DNA of 64,000 nt. Origin: Pelagibacterium xiamenense (GTDB lineage: Bacteria > Pseudomonadota > Alphaproteobacteria > Rhizobiales > Devosiaceae). Shown piece by piece: positions 9,072-17,506 of this stretch. Each line of letters begins with the position of its first letter. The first letter of the stretch is position 1. The stretch spans positions 1 through 64,000 of the forward strand of contig NZ_JAJOYS010000002.1 of the NCBI RefSeq assembly GCF_021166475.1. The letters are read 5' to 3'. The translations under genes were made by a program, and so were the position numbers. The notes beneath the pieces were generated by a model. That model ran no database searches. It was not told the origin of the DNA and saw only the letters and a program-made list of their open reading frames with translations.

Positions 9072-10424
9072 TCAGCACATGCCTGGATCGTAAGGCCCGA
9101 GCTCGCCGCCGAAGATCGCCGGGTCGTAGGTGACGCTGTCGCGCGAGGCGGTGTTGACCACTTCGAGCAGGTCGAACTGGTTGGAAGGCTCGGCCTTTCC
9201 CTGCACGACATAGACGTCTTTGAAGCACTGGTGATCCGAACCGCGATAAAGCGTCGGCCCGTTGCCCAGCCCGTCGAACTCGTAGTCTTCGAGCGCACGG
9301 ATGACTTCGGGTGGGTAGAACGTTCCGGCCCGCTCGACAGCATCGGCGTAAAGCAGCGTTTGCACATAGGACGTGTGTGCTGCCTGGCTCGGCGGCTGGC
9401 CGTATTTCGCGCCGAACGACGCGGTGAACGCCTTCGAGCCCTCGTCCTGCAGGCTCCAATACCAGTTCGAGGTTCCGTAAACCTCCTGCATCGCATCCCC
9501 GGCACCGGCAGCCATAAGATCGGAAACCAGCGGCAGGACGATCTTGAAGTCCTTGCCGTTCGCCTGGCGGTCCTTGAGACCGAACTGCACGGCCTGGGTC
9601 AACGAGTTGATGCCGTCAAACCCGTAGTGGTTGAGGATCAGGACGTCCGCCCCGGAGTTCAGAACCGGGGTGATGTACTGCGAGAAATCGCCGGCACCCA
9701 CCGGAGTACGTACGGTTTCTACGGTTTCCCAACCCTGCGCCTCGGTCGCCGCCATCACCGATTCCTCGGTGGTCCAGCCCCAGGTGTAGTCGGCGGTCAG
9801 GTGATAGGCCCGGCGGTCGGGGCCATAAGCGGCACCGAGTTGCGGGCCCAGCCCGACGCCGGTCTGATAGGCGTTGAAGAAGTGGCGGAAGCCGTACCGG
9901 CGCTTGTCCTTGCCCGTCGTGTCGTTCGAGTGCGTCAGCGCCGCCATGAAGATGACGCCCATCTCCTGACAAAGCCCTTGCACCGCGATCGCGACGCCGG
10001 AGGACGACCCGCCCGAAATCATGACCGCGCCGTCGCGTTCGACCATGCGCCGCGCGGAATCGCGCGCCGCATCCGACTGGGTCTGCGTGTCGCCGGTCAC
10101 GAATTCGACCCGCTTGCCCAGAATGCCGTTGCCTGTCAGCGTGTCGGACGAAAACGTCGGGATCATGCCTCCGTCGCCCTCGCCATTGAGGTGCTCGACG
10201 GCCAGCTCGAACGCGCGCAATTCGTCTGCGCCCTCATCCGCATAAGCGCCCGTCAGCGGCACGTTGAAACCGAGCGTCACCGTATCGCCCGTCGGGGCGT
10301 TGCAGAACTCCTGTCCCCATGCTCCCCTGGAGAACATCATGGGTGAAACGCCGGTCGCAAGAATACCGGCCAGGCCGGTCTTCATGACGCTCCGGCGGCT
10401 GATACCGCGTTTTTTAAAGCTCAT
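9072..10424 (-). CDS. Tat-exported periplasmic binding protein of the Liv-type transporter
   Basis: Substrate-binding protein, 450 residues. It begins MSFKKRGISRRSVMKTG, a twin-arginine motif (SRRSVMK) followed by a hydrophobic stretch and a likely cleavage near GAWGQ, so export is probably Tat-dependent, as in some Hyphomicrobiales LivK-type proteins. The mature part has the type I periplasmic-binding fold pattern: NVPLTGAYADEG, then ISGGSSSGVAIAVQ and LNHYGFDG. The ribosome-binding site AGGAGGAG is 6-7 bases before the ATG. It is the first gene of the transporter operon and divergent from the ScfR-type regulator. The likely ligand is a short carboxylate; an amino acid cannot be excluded. 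Confidence 0.85.
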   Translation of the reverse strand: MSFKKRGISRRSVMKTGLAGILATGVSPMMFSRGAWGQEFCNAPTGDTVTLGFNVPLTGAYADEGADELRAFELAVEHLNGEGDGGMIPTFSSDTLTGNGILGKRVEFVTGDTQTQSDAARDSARRMVERDGAVMISGGSSSGVAIAVQGLCQEMGVIFMAALTHSNDTTGKDKRRYGFRHFFNAYQTGVGLGPQLGAAYGPDRRAYHLTADYTWGWTTEESVMAATEAQGWETVETVRTPVGAGDFSQYITPVLNSGADVLILNHYGFDGINSLTQAVQFGLKDRQANGKDFKIVLPLVSDLMAAGAGDAMQEVYGTSNWYWSLQDEGSKAFTASFGAKYGQPPSQAAHTSYVQTLLYADAVERAGTFYPPEVIRALEDYEFDGLGNGPTLYRGSDHQCFKDVYVVQGKAEPSNQFDLLEVVNTASRDSVTYDPAIFGGELGPYDPGMC

Positions 10425-10521
10425 TAATCTCCTCCTTTGTTGCGGAGGCTCGAATCTTCATGCCGATGCTCACCGCTGGGGTGACACTATCCGCTTCCAT
10501 TAACAGCCGCGCAATATCCCA

Positions 10522-10580
10522 TTGTAAATCCACATAAATTTTGTAAATTATTGCACTCCATTCCGAAGTATGTTGTAAAT
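10522..10580. promoter_or_regulatory. Three TTGTAAAT direct repeats in divergent promoter region
   Basis: The 8-mer TTGTAAAT occurs at 10522-10529, 10541-10548 and 10573-10580 within the 167-base gap between the binding-protein gene and the ScfR-type regulator gene. Two copies extend to TTGTAAATTNNTTG. A TTGACA hexamer follows at 10584-10589. This AT-rich cluster is the natural place for the ScfR protein to control both itself and the transporter. Related RamB/ScfR regulators are known to bind short AT-rich elements containing TTTGCAAA-like cores; the match here is only general. Confidence 0.5.
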
Positions 10581-10591
10581 TCGTTGACACA

Positions 10592-12232
10592 ATGGCGGGA
10601 ATGGGGAGGTCCATGCGCGCACCGATCGGGCTGAAAATCGCAACACGCCGCAAGGCTTTGGGCATCTCGCAGGCGGCTCTGGCGCGGCAGGTCGAGATAT
10701 CCCCGAGCTACCTCAACCTCATCGAAGCCAACAAGCGCCAGGTCGGCGGCATGCTCCTCGCGCGCATCGCGGCCGAACTCGAAGTGGACCTCGACGCGCT
10801 CACCGGCGAGGCCGAGCACCGCCTGATGCATGAACTCGTAGAGGCCTTCGCCGATCCGGTCCTTGCGGGATCGAACATGGGTCTCGACGAAGCCCGCGCC
10901 CTCGTCGCCACCGCTCCGGAAACCGCCCAGCTCATCGCCCGCCTCTACCGCGCCTACGGCACCGCCAACGCCAATGCCGACGCCTATGCCAATCGCCTGC
11001 GCGCCGACCCTCTATTGAGCCAGTTGCTCCACCAAATCCTCTCGGGCATCACCGCCGTGCGCGCCGGCGCCGAAATTCTCGAAGATATCGAGGACCTGAG
11101 CGGGGAGGAACGCCAGCGCTTTATCGGTTCGATCACCCGCGAGACCAAGGGCCTCTCGGCTGTCGCGCGCAACCTCATCGGCCAGTTCGACCAGGCCAGC
11201 AGCGCCCGCCGCAGCGCCTCGATCCGCCGCGAGGTCGACGACATGATCTTCGCCGCGCAGAATTATTTCCCCGACCTCGAAGCCAGCGCGGAGGCCCTGC
11301 GCGCCCGGATAGACCGGCACGGCCCGTTTAGCGAAACCACACTGCAGTCCGCGCTCGAGACCGAGGACGCGATCGTTGTCCGTCGGGCCACACGTCTGCC
11401 CGCCGAACTCCACGAGGCCGGCCGCGCCTTCGGCTTTGACGAGGAAGCCCGCACGCTCTGGTTCCGCAATACCGTCCCCCAGTCCACCCGCCAGTTCCAG
11501 ATGGCGCGCCTGTTCGCTCAGTTGAGGGCTCACGAAACCCTCGACGCCATCGCCGCCGGCCCTGCGCTCACAAGCGCGGCCGCTCGCCGCATGGCCCGTC
11601 GCTATCTGGGCTCCTACCTCGCCGGCGCCATTGTGTTTCCATACGACGCCTTCCTCGCCGACGCCCGGGCACAGCGCTACGACGTCGATGCACTCGCTGA
11701 ACGATACAACGCCAGCTTCGAGCAGATCGCTCATCGCCTGGTGACACTCAGACGCGAGGACGACCAGGGCATTCCCTTCGGTTTCCTGCGCGCCGACCCC
11801 GCCGGGCGTCTGACCAAACACTTCCCTATCCCCGGCCTGCTGCTTCCGCACACCGGCCATGCCTGTCCGCTTTGGGCCCTCTATTCGGCCTTCCGCACCC
11901 CCGGCGCGGTCGTCCGGCAGGTTGCGCGGTTTTCCGACGGCTCGCGCTTTCTCTTCATCGCCAAGGCTGTAACCCGACGTTCCTCGGGTTTCGCCGACCA
12001 GGCCTTGCCTCACTCCATCCTGCTGGTCACTGACATCCTTCACGCCGATGAAACAGTCTACGCCGACGGCCTGGACCTCACCGACGCCCAGGCCGACATC
12101 CCCGTTGGCCCCACTTGCCGCCTATGTACCCGCTCCGACTGCGCCTCCCGCCAGGAAGACGCCTGGGCTCCGGGCGGCGCCGACCTCCCCGCCCATTCTT
12201 TGGCCGCCGTGGCGCCCGACACCGCCGAGTAG
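10592..12232 (+). CDS. XRE-family short-chain fatty acyl regulator (ScfR/DUF2083 type)
   Basis: Transcription regulator of the RamB/MccR/ScfR class, whose known members control acetate, propionate or glyoxylate genes and are thought to sense acyl-CoA. In this 546-residue protein an XRE helix-turn-helix lies at residues 10-65 (ALGISQAALARQVEISPSYLNLIE). A middle IrrE-like region lacks the HExxH protease motif (FQMARLFAQL stands in its place). The C-terminal ScfR domain carries the Cys motif CRLCTRSDC. Start is uncertain: ATG 10592 has no clear ribosome-binding site, while ATG 10613 (the 8th residue) lies 3 bases after GGGGAGG. It is divergent from the Liv-type operon leading to acs. Confidence 0.88.
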   Translation: MAGMGRSMRAPIGLKIATRRKALGISQAALARQVEISPSYLNLIEANKRQVGGMLLARIAAELEVDLDALTGEAEHRLMHELVEAFADPVLAGSNMGLDEARALVATAPETAQLIARLYRAYGTANANADAYANRLRADPLLSQLLHQILSGITAVRAGAEILEDIEDLSGEERQRFIGSITRETKGLSAVARNLIGQFDQASSARRSASIRREVDDMIFAAQNYFPDLEASAEALRARIDRHGPFSETTLQSALETEDAIVVRRATRLPAELHEAGRAFGFDEEARTLWFRNTVPQSTRQFQMARLFAQLRAHETLDAIAAGPALTSAAARRMARRYLGSYLAGAIVFPYDAFLADARAQRYDVDALAERYNASFEQIAHRLVTLRREDDQGIPFGFLRADPAGRLTKHFPIPGLLLPHTGHACPLWALYSAFRTPGAVVRQVARFSDGSRFLFIAKAVTRRSSGFADQALPHSILLVTDILHADETVYADGLDLTDAQADIPVGPTCRLCTRSDCASRQEDAWAPGGADLPAHSLAAVAPDTAE

Positions 12233-12299
12233 TGCGGTAGTCGGGCCGATTCGGCCGCCAGCCAGGCCTCTTGCCCCAAACTTATCCCCGCCTCTCTAA

Positions 12300-12640
12300 C
12301 CTCGCCTATGATGCGCGTTACGGACCCGCTTTTATGGGCGCGAGCGCAACGAACGTTTGGGCGGGACCGGTCCGGGTCCGATGGGAGTCGTCCCAGCGGA
12401 GGCCCGAACGTCACCGTGGCCAGCCACAGCGATCCTGTGGTCACCGGGGAAACCTGGCGGGGATTGGCCCCAGCCCGAGCGGACGCCAAGCCTAAAATCC
12501 CGGATGTATGCGGCGAGGCGGGCCTCGCATCTAAATTATCAGTATGAGGCATCGTCTCGCCGCATACCGTCCACGCTGTTTGACACCGGGGTTTGCAGGC
12601 CGCCGGACGAATAGTCATGTCCAGCCGTCCCCTTCGAAAC
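12300..12640. ncRNA. Candidate structured RNA / untranslated leader before the response regulator
   Basis: The 485 bases between the ScfR-type gene and the response regulator hold no convincing protein gene. They contain a long stem: GTATGCGGCGAG (12506-12517) pairs perfectly with CTCGCCGCATAC (12556-12567), and inside it GCCTC pairs with GAGGC around an AT-rich loop. Smaller hairpins precede it, such as GGGA-GTCG-TCCC, GTGGC-CA-GCCAC and GGGG-ATTGG-CCCC. It may be an sRNA or a leader of the sensory operon. I could not match it to a named RNA family; boundaries and strand are not fixed. Confidence 0.4.
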
Positions 12641-12717
12641 GAACACTTGGCGAACCCCGCCCTTTCCGTTTATGTGAACCATGCGTTCCTTTGGAGGAGG
12701 GAACCGGAGGGGGAACA

Positions 12718-13107
12718 TTGGCAGTCGATATTCTTATCGCGGAGGATGAGCCGTCCATTCTCGAAGCTCTCGATTTCGTCCTGCAACGCGCGGGATGGTC
12801 GATTGCATCGGTTATGGACGGAGAGGCGGTCATAGACGCGGTGCGCCGCATGCAGCCACGCATTCTGGTGCTCGACATCATGCTGCCCAAACGCAGTGGC
12901 TTCGAGGTGCTCAAGCAGATCCGCGGCGATCAGTCGACCCGCGACCTGCCCGTCCTCGTCCTCACCGCCAAGGGTCAGCAACAGGACCGCCGCGTCGCCG
13001 AGGAACTGGGCGCCGACGTTTTCGTCACCAAGCCCTACGCCAATGCCGAAGTCGTCGACACTGTCCGCCGCATGATCGGCAACCCCGCCTCCCGGAACAC
13101 GTCTTAG
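12718..13107 (+). CDS. Single-domain response regulator (REC only)
   Basis: A 129-residue CheY-like receiver without an output domain. Acidic pocket residues are in ILIAEDEPS (Glu9, Asp10), the phosphoacceptor is Asp53 in ILVLDIMLP, then LTAK and the conserved Lys in FVTKPYAN. The TTG at 12718 is the start: GGAGG lies 7 bases upstream and homologous receivers begin directly before the acidic pocket; the longer frame upstream is shadow. It is followed after 13 bases by a small membrane protein and the symporter-kinase, the likely phosphodonor. Lacking a DNA-binding domain, it must act through a partner protein or as a phosphate sink. Confidence 0.85.
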   Translation: MAVDILIAEDEPSILEALDFVLQRAGWSIASVMDGEAVIDAVRRMQPRILVLDIMLPKRSGFEVLKQIRGDQSTRDLPVLVLTAKGQQQDRRVAEELGADVFVTKPYANAEVVDTVRRMIGNPASRNTS

Positions 13108-13120
13108 CGGTATCGATCCG

Positions 13121-13357
13121 ATGACCCGTCGCAAAATCATCGGCGCTTCGCTGTTTTTCACGCTCTTTGGCGCCATCGCCATCTTTCCGCCGGTGATCTG
13201 GCTGTTCCAGACTGACGATCCGCTTTTCGGCGTGCCGCTGGAGGTCCTCTACATCTTCGGGCTCTGGATCGCGCTCGTCATCGGCGCCCTTCGCTTTGCC
13301 GCCGCCCTGCCCTTCGACGAGCCGTCATCCGTCGAGAGCTGGGACAAGGACCAATGA
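13121..13357 (+). CDS. Small two-helix membrane protein before the symporter-kinase
   Basis: 78 residues with two hydrophobic segments (about 8-28 and 40-62) joined by a short polar loop, and an acidic tail ending WDKDQ. The topology and motif PLFGVPLEVLYIFGLW resemble the small DUF3311/DUF4212-type partners that are often encoded just before sodium:solute symporters. Its stop overlaps the next start by ATGA, so it is translationally coupled to the symporter-kinase. It is likely an accessory subunit of that protein. The family assignment is tentative. Confidence 0.6.
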   Translation: MTRRKIIGASLFFTLFGAIAIFPPVIWLFQTDDPLFGVPLEVLYIFGLWIALVIGALRFAAALPFDEPSSVESWDKDQ

Positions 13358-16062
13358 CGCTGACGGCCGACCTCGTCATCGCCACGGCCATCGCCTATGT
13401 CGGCCTTCTGTTCCTCATTGCCTATATCGGGGACAGCCACACCCGGCGCCGCGCCGGCAGCTTCCTGCGCTCGCCCTTCGTCTACACCCTCTCGATCTCT
13501 GTCTACTGCACGAGTTGGACCTTTTACGGCGCCGTCGGCACCGCCGCGCGCTCGGGGCTGGAATTCGTCACCATCTATCTCGGCCCCACCCTCGTTTTCC
13601 TCGGCTGGTGGTTTATCCTGAGGCGCCTCGTCCGCATCAGTCACGACCAGCGCATCACGTCGATTGCCGACCTCGTCTCCTCACGCTTCGGCAAGTCGAG
13701 CCGCCTTGCGGTCCTCATCACAATCCTCGCGGTCATCGCCATCGCGCCCTACATAGCCCTGCAGCTTAAGGCCATCACATCCTCGATCGAAGCGATTGCC
13801 GGCTCCTCGGAATTTGGCCGCGGCAGCCTCGAGGGGCTCGACGATGTTGGCCTCGCGCTCGGCGTCGCCGCCGGCATGGCGATGTTCACCATCCTTTTCG
13901 GCACCCGCAATGTCGATGCCAAGGAGCAGCACCACGGCGTCGTCGCCGCTATTGCCTTCGAGGCCATCGTCAAACTGACAGCGCTGATCTCAGTCGGCAT
14001 TTTCGTGCTTTATATCGGCGGCGGCATCGACCCCATCTTCGCCAACGCCGCCCGGGCCGGCATCGAAATCAACGAGCGCAACGCCTTCGGCGATCGCTGG
14101 GTCGCCATGACGCTGCTCGCCGCCAGCGCAGTCATCTGCCTCCCGCGCCAGTTCCAGGTCACCGTCGTCGAAAACTCCGACGAAAGCCATTTGCGCACGG
14201 CAAGCTGGGTCTTCCCCGGCTACATGCTCGCCATGAGCCTCTTCATTCTGCCCATCGCGCTTTACGGGCTCACCTCGATGCCGGCGGGGTCTAACCCCGA
14301 CATGTTCACCCTGACCCTGCCGCTCGCCGCCGGCCAGGACGGTCTTGCGCTTTTCGCCTTCATCGGCGGGTTCTCCTCGGCGACCTCGATGATCATCCTC
14401 GAATCCATCGCGCTCTCGATCATGGTCTCCAACCACATCGTCGTCCCCATCATGCTCCGCATGACCGCCAATACCGGCGTCGACGATGGCCAGGGTGTGC
14501 GCGCGATCATCCTCAACGCCCGCCGCTTCTCGATCATCCTGATTCTCTTTTTGGGCTTCGGCTATTTCTACCTGACCCGCGGTTCCGACGCCCTCGCACC
14601 CATCGGGCTGATCTCGTTTACCGGCGTCGCGCAATTCCTGCCCGCCATCCTTGCGAGCCTTTTCTGGCGCGACGCCTCGGCAAAGGCCGCGACCGCTGCG
14701 ATCATCGTGGGGTTCATCGTCTGGCTCTGGTCGAGCTTCATGCCGAGCTTCTCTTCCTCGTCTCAGCTCGTCGCTCAGATCATGACGCAAGGCCCTGCAG
14801 GCATAACCTGGCTGCGCCCGCAGGCTCTCTTCGGCCTCGAAAACCTCGACCCTCTCGCTCACGCGGTCTTCTGGAGCCTCTTCCTCAACACCTCCGTGCT
14901 GATTATCGGCTCGCTCATAACCAGCCAGTCGGCGCTCGAGCACGTCCAGGCCGCTCTGTTTCTCAACGTCTTCCGCAACCGCCCCGAAAATGCCGGCCCC
15001 TTGCGCGGCTCTGCCGCCGCCGACGATCTGTTCCTTGTGGCACGCCGCGTTCTGGGGCACGGCCGCGCCGTTGCGCTCTTTTCGGAAGAGGCCAAGCAGG
15101 CCCGCATGCCCTGGTCGAGTCTCGAGCCCAGCCCCGCCTTCATCCGCAAGCTCGAGCGCGAGCTCGCCGGCTCAATCGGCGCCGCCTCCGCTCACGTTAT
15201 GCTCTCCAAGGTGGTTTCAGGCGATGCCATTTCGCTCGAAGAAGTCATGCAGATGGCCGACGAAACCCAGCAGGCGATCGAATATTCCCAGGAGCTCGAG
15301 AAAACCTCGAACGAGTTGCGCGCCACTGCAGAAAAGCTCGAGGTCGCCAACCAGCAATTGCGCAAGGTCGACCTGCAGAAGGATGAGTTCCTGAGCCAGG
15401 TCAGCCACGAGGTTCGCACCCCCATGACCGCCATCCGCGCCTTCTCCGAAATCCTCCTCAACGAGGCGGATCTTGAAGACCAATCGCGGGAAAAATTCGT
15501 CAGGACAATCCACAAGGAAAGCCTCCGCCTCACCTCCCTGCTCGATGAAATCCTCGACTTGTCCGCATTGGAACGCGGCGAGCGCTCCTGGGAGAACCGT
15601 CCCGTCAGCGCCGAGGGCGCGCTCGATCAGGCTCTACGCGTCTGCGATGCATTGGCCCGGCAGAACAACACAAAGCTCGAAGCCTTAGAACGTGCCCGGA
15701 ATGTCACCGTCCTCGCCGAACCCGACCGGCTGAGCCAGGTTCTCATCAACCTCATCTCGAACGCCATCAAATACAACGGCGCCATCCAGCCCGAGGTCGA
15801 GGTCCGCTCCCGCATCGAAAACAATCGCTACGTGGTCGAGGTTTGCGACAACGGCCTGGGGATAGCCGAAGAAGAACGCGCCCGCATCTTCGACAAATTC
15901 TATCGCGGGCGGCTGGGAGAAACCGGCCCCTATGCCGGGGCCGGCCTTGGACTTCCCATCTCGCGGGAGATCATCTCGCGCATGAACGGCACGCTCGACC
16001 TGATCCCCGGCTGGCTCGAAGGCGCGTGCTTCCGCGTAACGCTTCCGATCATCGCGCGATGA
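13354..16062 (+). CDS. Sodium:solute symporter-histidine kinase fusion (CrbS/CbrA-like)
   Basis: 902-residue sensor in the inner membrane. Residues 1 to about 520 form an SSS-type transporter of about 13 membrane helices (for example ISVYCTSWTFYGAVGTAAR and PRQFQVTVVEN). A linker with a coiled-coil-like stretch (YSQELEKTSNELRATAEKLE) leads to a HisKA domain with His685 in FLSQVSHEVRTPM, then an HATPase domain with N box NLISNAIKYN, G1 box DNGLGIAEEE, F box FDKFYRG and G2 box GAGLGLPIS. CrbS, of this architecture, controls acs in Vibrio and Pseudomonas. The neighbourhood (acs, ScfR, a carboxylate-type ABC system) supports a similar acetate-sensing role here. Confidence 0.9.
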   Translation: MTLTADLVIATAIAYVGLLFLIAYIGDSHTRRRAGSFLRSPFVYTLSISVYCTSWTFYGAVGTAARSGLEFVTIYLGPTLVFLGWWFILRRLVRISHDQRITSIADLVSSRFGKSSRLAVLITILAVIAIAPYIALQLKAITSSIEAIAGSSEFGRGSLEGLDDVGLALGVAAGMAMFTILFGTRNVDAKEQHHGVVAAIAFEAIVKLTALISVGIFVLYIGGGIDPIFANAARAGIEINERNAFGDRWVAMTLLAASAVICLPRQFQVTVVENSDESHLRTASWVFPGYMLAMSLFILPIALYGLTSMPAGSNPDMFTLTLPLAAGQDGLALFAFIGGFSSATSMIILESIALSIMVSNHIVVPIMLRMTANTGVDDGQGVRAIILNARRFSIILILFLGFGYFYLTRGSDALAPIGLISFTGVAQFLPAILASLFWRDASAKAATAAIIVGFIVWLWSSFMPSFSSSSQLVAQIMTQGPAGITWLRPQALFGLENLDPLAHAVFWSLFLNTSVLIIGSLITSQSALEHVQAALFLNVFRNRPENAGPLRGSAAADDLFLVARRVLGHGRAVALFSEEAKQARMPWSSLEPSPAFIRKLERELAGSIGAASAHVMLSKVVSGDAISLEEVMQMADETQQAIEYSQELEKTSNELRATAEKLEVANQQLRKVDLQKDEFLSQVSHEVRTPMTAIRAFSEILLNEADLEDQSREKFVRTIHKESLRLTSLLDEILDLSALERGERSWENRPVSAEGALDQALRVCDALARQNNTKLEALERARNVTVLAEPDRLSQVLINLISNAIKYNGAIQPEVEVRSRIENNRYVVEVCDNGLGIAEEERARIFDKFYRGRLGETGPYAGAGLGLPISREIISRMNGTLDLIPGWLEGACFRVTLPIIAR

Positions 16063-16063
16063 A

Positions 16064-16933
16064 CTACTCCTCGAAAAAGCTCCGGGGCGTTTCGTCGTTG
16101 AGGAACTGCTCAGTGAACGTCAGCAGCACATCGGTTTGCCCGATCACTGCGGTATGCGAGGTTGCCGGCAGCACAGCGAGGCGCGACTCCGGCAAGGGTA
16201 CGCCCATATCACCCATCACTCCGCCGCCAAGCAGCCGGAACAGTTCGACCGTATGTTCGAGCGTCACGACATCGGAGTCGCCGGCAATAAGCAGAACGGG
16301 CACTTCGAGCCCCGCCACATCCTCTTCCCAATCCAACGGCTCATGCTCGAGCGCGATCATCTTTTCAATAAACGCCGGATAGCCGTCCGGATTTGGCGAC
16401 AACGCACGATAGGCGTCCTCCATAGGAGTGCCGACGAAAAAATCGACCGTCATCTGCGGCAGGAATTCATGGTAGGCCGGCTGCAGCCCTTCAACGCTGA
16501 ACGCAATCCCCGAGACGGCAACAAGCTGGTCGACCTTCACGGGATTGTCGATGGCAAGCCGCAGACCGACGGCCCCACCCATCGAGTAGCCGAAGATGTC
16601 GGCATCTTCGAGCCCCACCGCGTCCATGAACGCCGCAACGTCGCCGGCCATGTTCCCGTAGGTGATCGGCCGGTCGATATCGTTTGTACGCCCGTGCCCC
16701 TGGAGCTCAACGGCGTAGACCGTATGCGTTGCGGCCAACGCTGGGATGATCTCGCCCATCGAAGGGATGTTCATATGGGCCCCATGCAGAACGATCAGCG
16801 GATCGCCCTCGCCCGAAACCTCGTAATACATATCCATCCCATTGACATCGACATACGCGCCGACGGGCTCGGACTGAGCCAGCGCGGGAACCGCGGCAAG
16901 AATGGCAGCGGCAGCAATTGCAGTGCGACACAT
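16064..16933 (-). CDS. Exported alpha/beta-hydrolase
   Basis: 289 residues with a signal peptide (MCRTAIAAAAILAAVPALAQ, cleavage likely after AQ) and an alpha/beta-hydrolase fold. HG oxyanion motif VLHGAHMN near residue 50, nucleophile elbow GYSMGG (Ser at about 117), acid Asp in LLIAGDSDVV and catalytic His in LPATSHTAV. It is likely a periplasmic esterase or lactonase-like enzyme of unknown substrate. It converges on the symporter-kinase gene with one base between the stop codons. GGGAAGAG precedes the ATG. Confidence 0.8.
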   Translation of the reverse strand: MCRTAIAAAAILAAVPALAQSEPVGAYVDVNGMDMYYEVSGEGDPLIVLHGAHMNIPSMGEIIPALAATHTVYAVELQGHGRTNDIDRPITYGNMAGDVAAFMDAVGLEDADIFGYSMGGAVGLRLAIDNPVKVDQLVAVSGIAFSVEGLQPAYHEFLPQMTVDFFVGTPMEDAYRALSPNPDGYPAFIEKMIALEHEPLDWEEDVAGLEVPVLLIAGDSDVVTLEHTVELFRLLGGGVMGDMGVPLPESRLAVLPATSHTAVIGQTDVLLTFTEQFLNDETPRSFFEE

Positions 16934-16970
16934 TTCTCTTCCCTTTCGAAAAGGCGGTGCGTTGGTGCCG

Positions 16971-17381
16971 CTATTCAGCAGGCACTTCTTCCATATTCAT
17001 GTATGCGGGCTCGAAGATGTGACCGTCCGGATCGGCAAAGGCGCGCGAATACATGAAACCCAGATCCTGCGGCTCACGAACGTCTGCCGTGCCACCCGAC
17101 GCACCTGCCGCTTGAACAAGCGTATCGACCTCTTCCCTGCTCTCGCACGAAAGCGCCAGCAGCACTTCGGCCGTCTTATGGGAGTCGGCGATCTGCTTGG
17201 TCGTAAAGGTGGAAAAGTACGCGTGCTTGAGCAACATGAAGACGATGGTGTCCGACCACACCATCGACGCAGCGTTCTCGTCGCTGAACTGCTCGTTCTT
17301 GGTGCACCCGATTGCCTCGTAGAAGCGTATCGACACATCGATATCTTTGACGGGCAGATTCACGAAAATCATCTTGGGCAT
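16971..17381 (-). CDS. VOC-family (glyoxalase/dioxygenase fold) protein
   Basis: 136 residues starting MPKMIFVNLPVKDIDVSIRFYEAIGC, the first beta-alpha module of a vicinal-oxygen-chelate domain. It ends with AFADPDGHIFEPAYMN, the standard C-terminal module with the Glu metal ligand. The ATG at 17381 is preferred (AAGGGGAA upstream) over an earlier in-frame start. Proteins of this size are mostly of unknown substrate, often called YaeR- or PhnB-like. It lies just upstream of the hydrolase on the same strand with a 37-base gap, so they may be co-transcribed. Confidence 0.8.
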   Translation of the reverse strand: MPKMIFVNLPVKDIDVSIRFYEAIGCTKNEQFSDENAASMVWSDTIVFMLLKHAYFSTFTTKQIADSHKTAEVLLALSCESREEVDTLVQAAGASGGTADVREPQDLGFMYSRAFADPDGHIFEPAYMNMEEVPAE

Positions 17382-17506
17382 TGAGGTTCCCCTTGGGTGG
17401 TAGCCGTGAGGGGATTTACCCCTCACTCCACCAAAAGACGAACCGCCATTACCGCTTCCGACATCCCCGGCGATTTTTTTGAGGATCGGCGACAGGTGGC
17501 CGGCCG

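Noticed and set aside
12420-12510. Possible cobalamin riboswitch or RNase P-like segment
   Set aside because: GC-rich hairpins are present but the conserved boxes of either family are not; kept only as an unnamed structured region.
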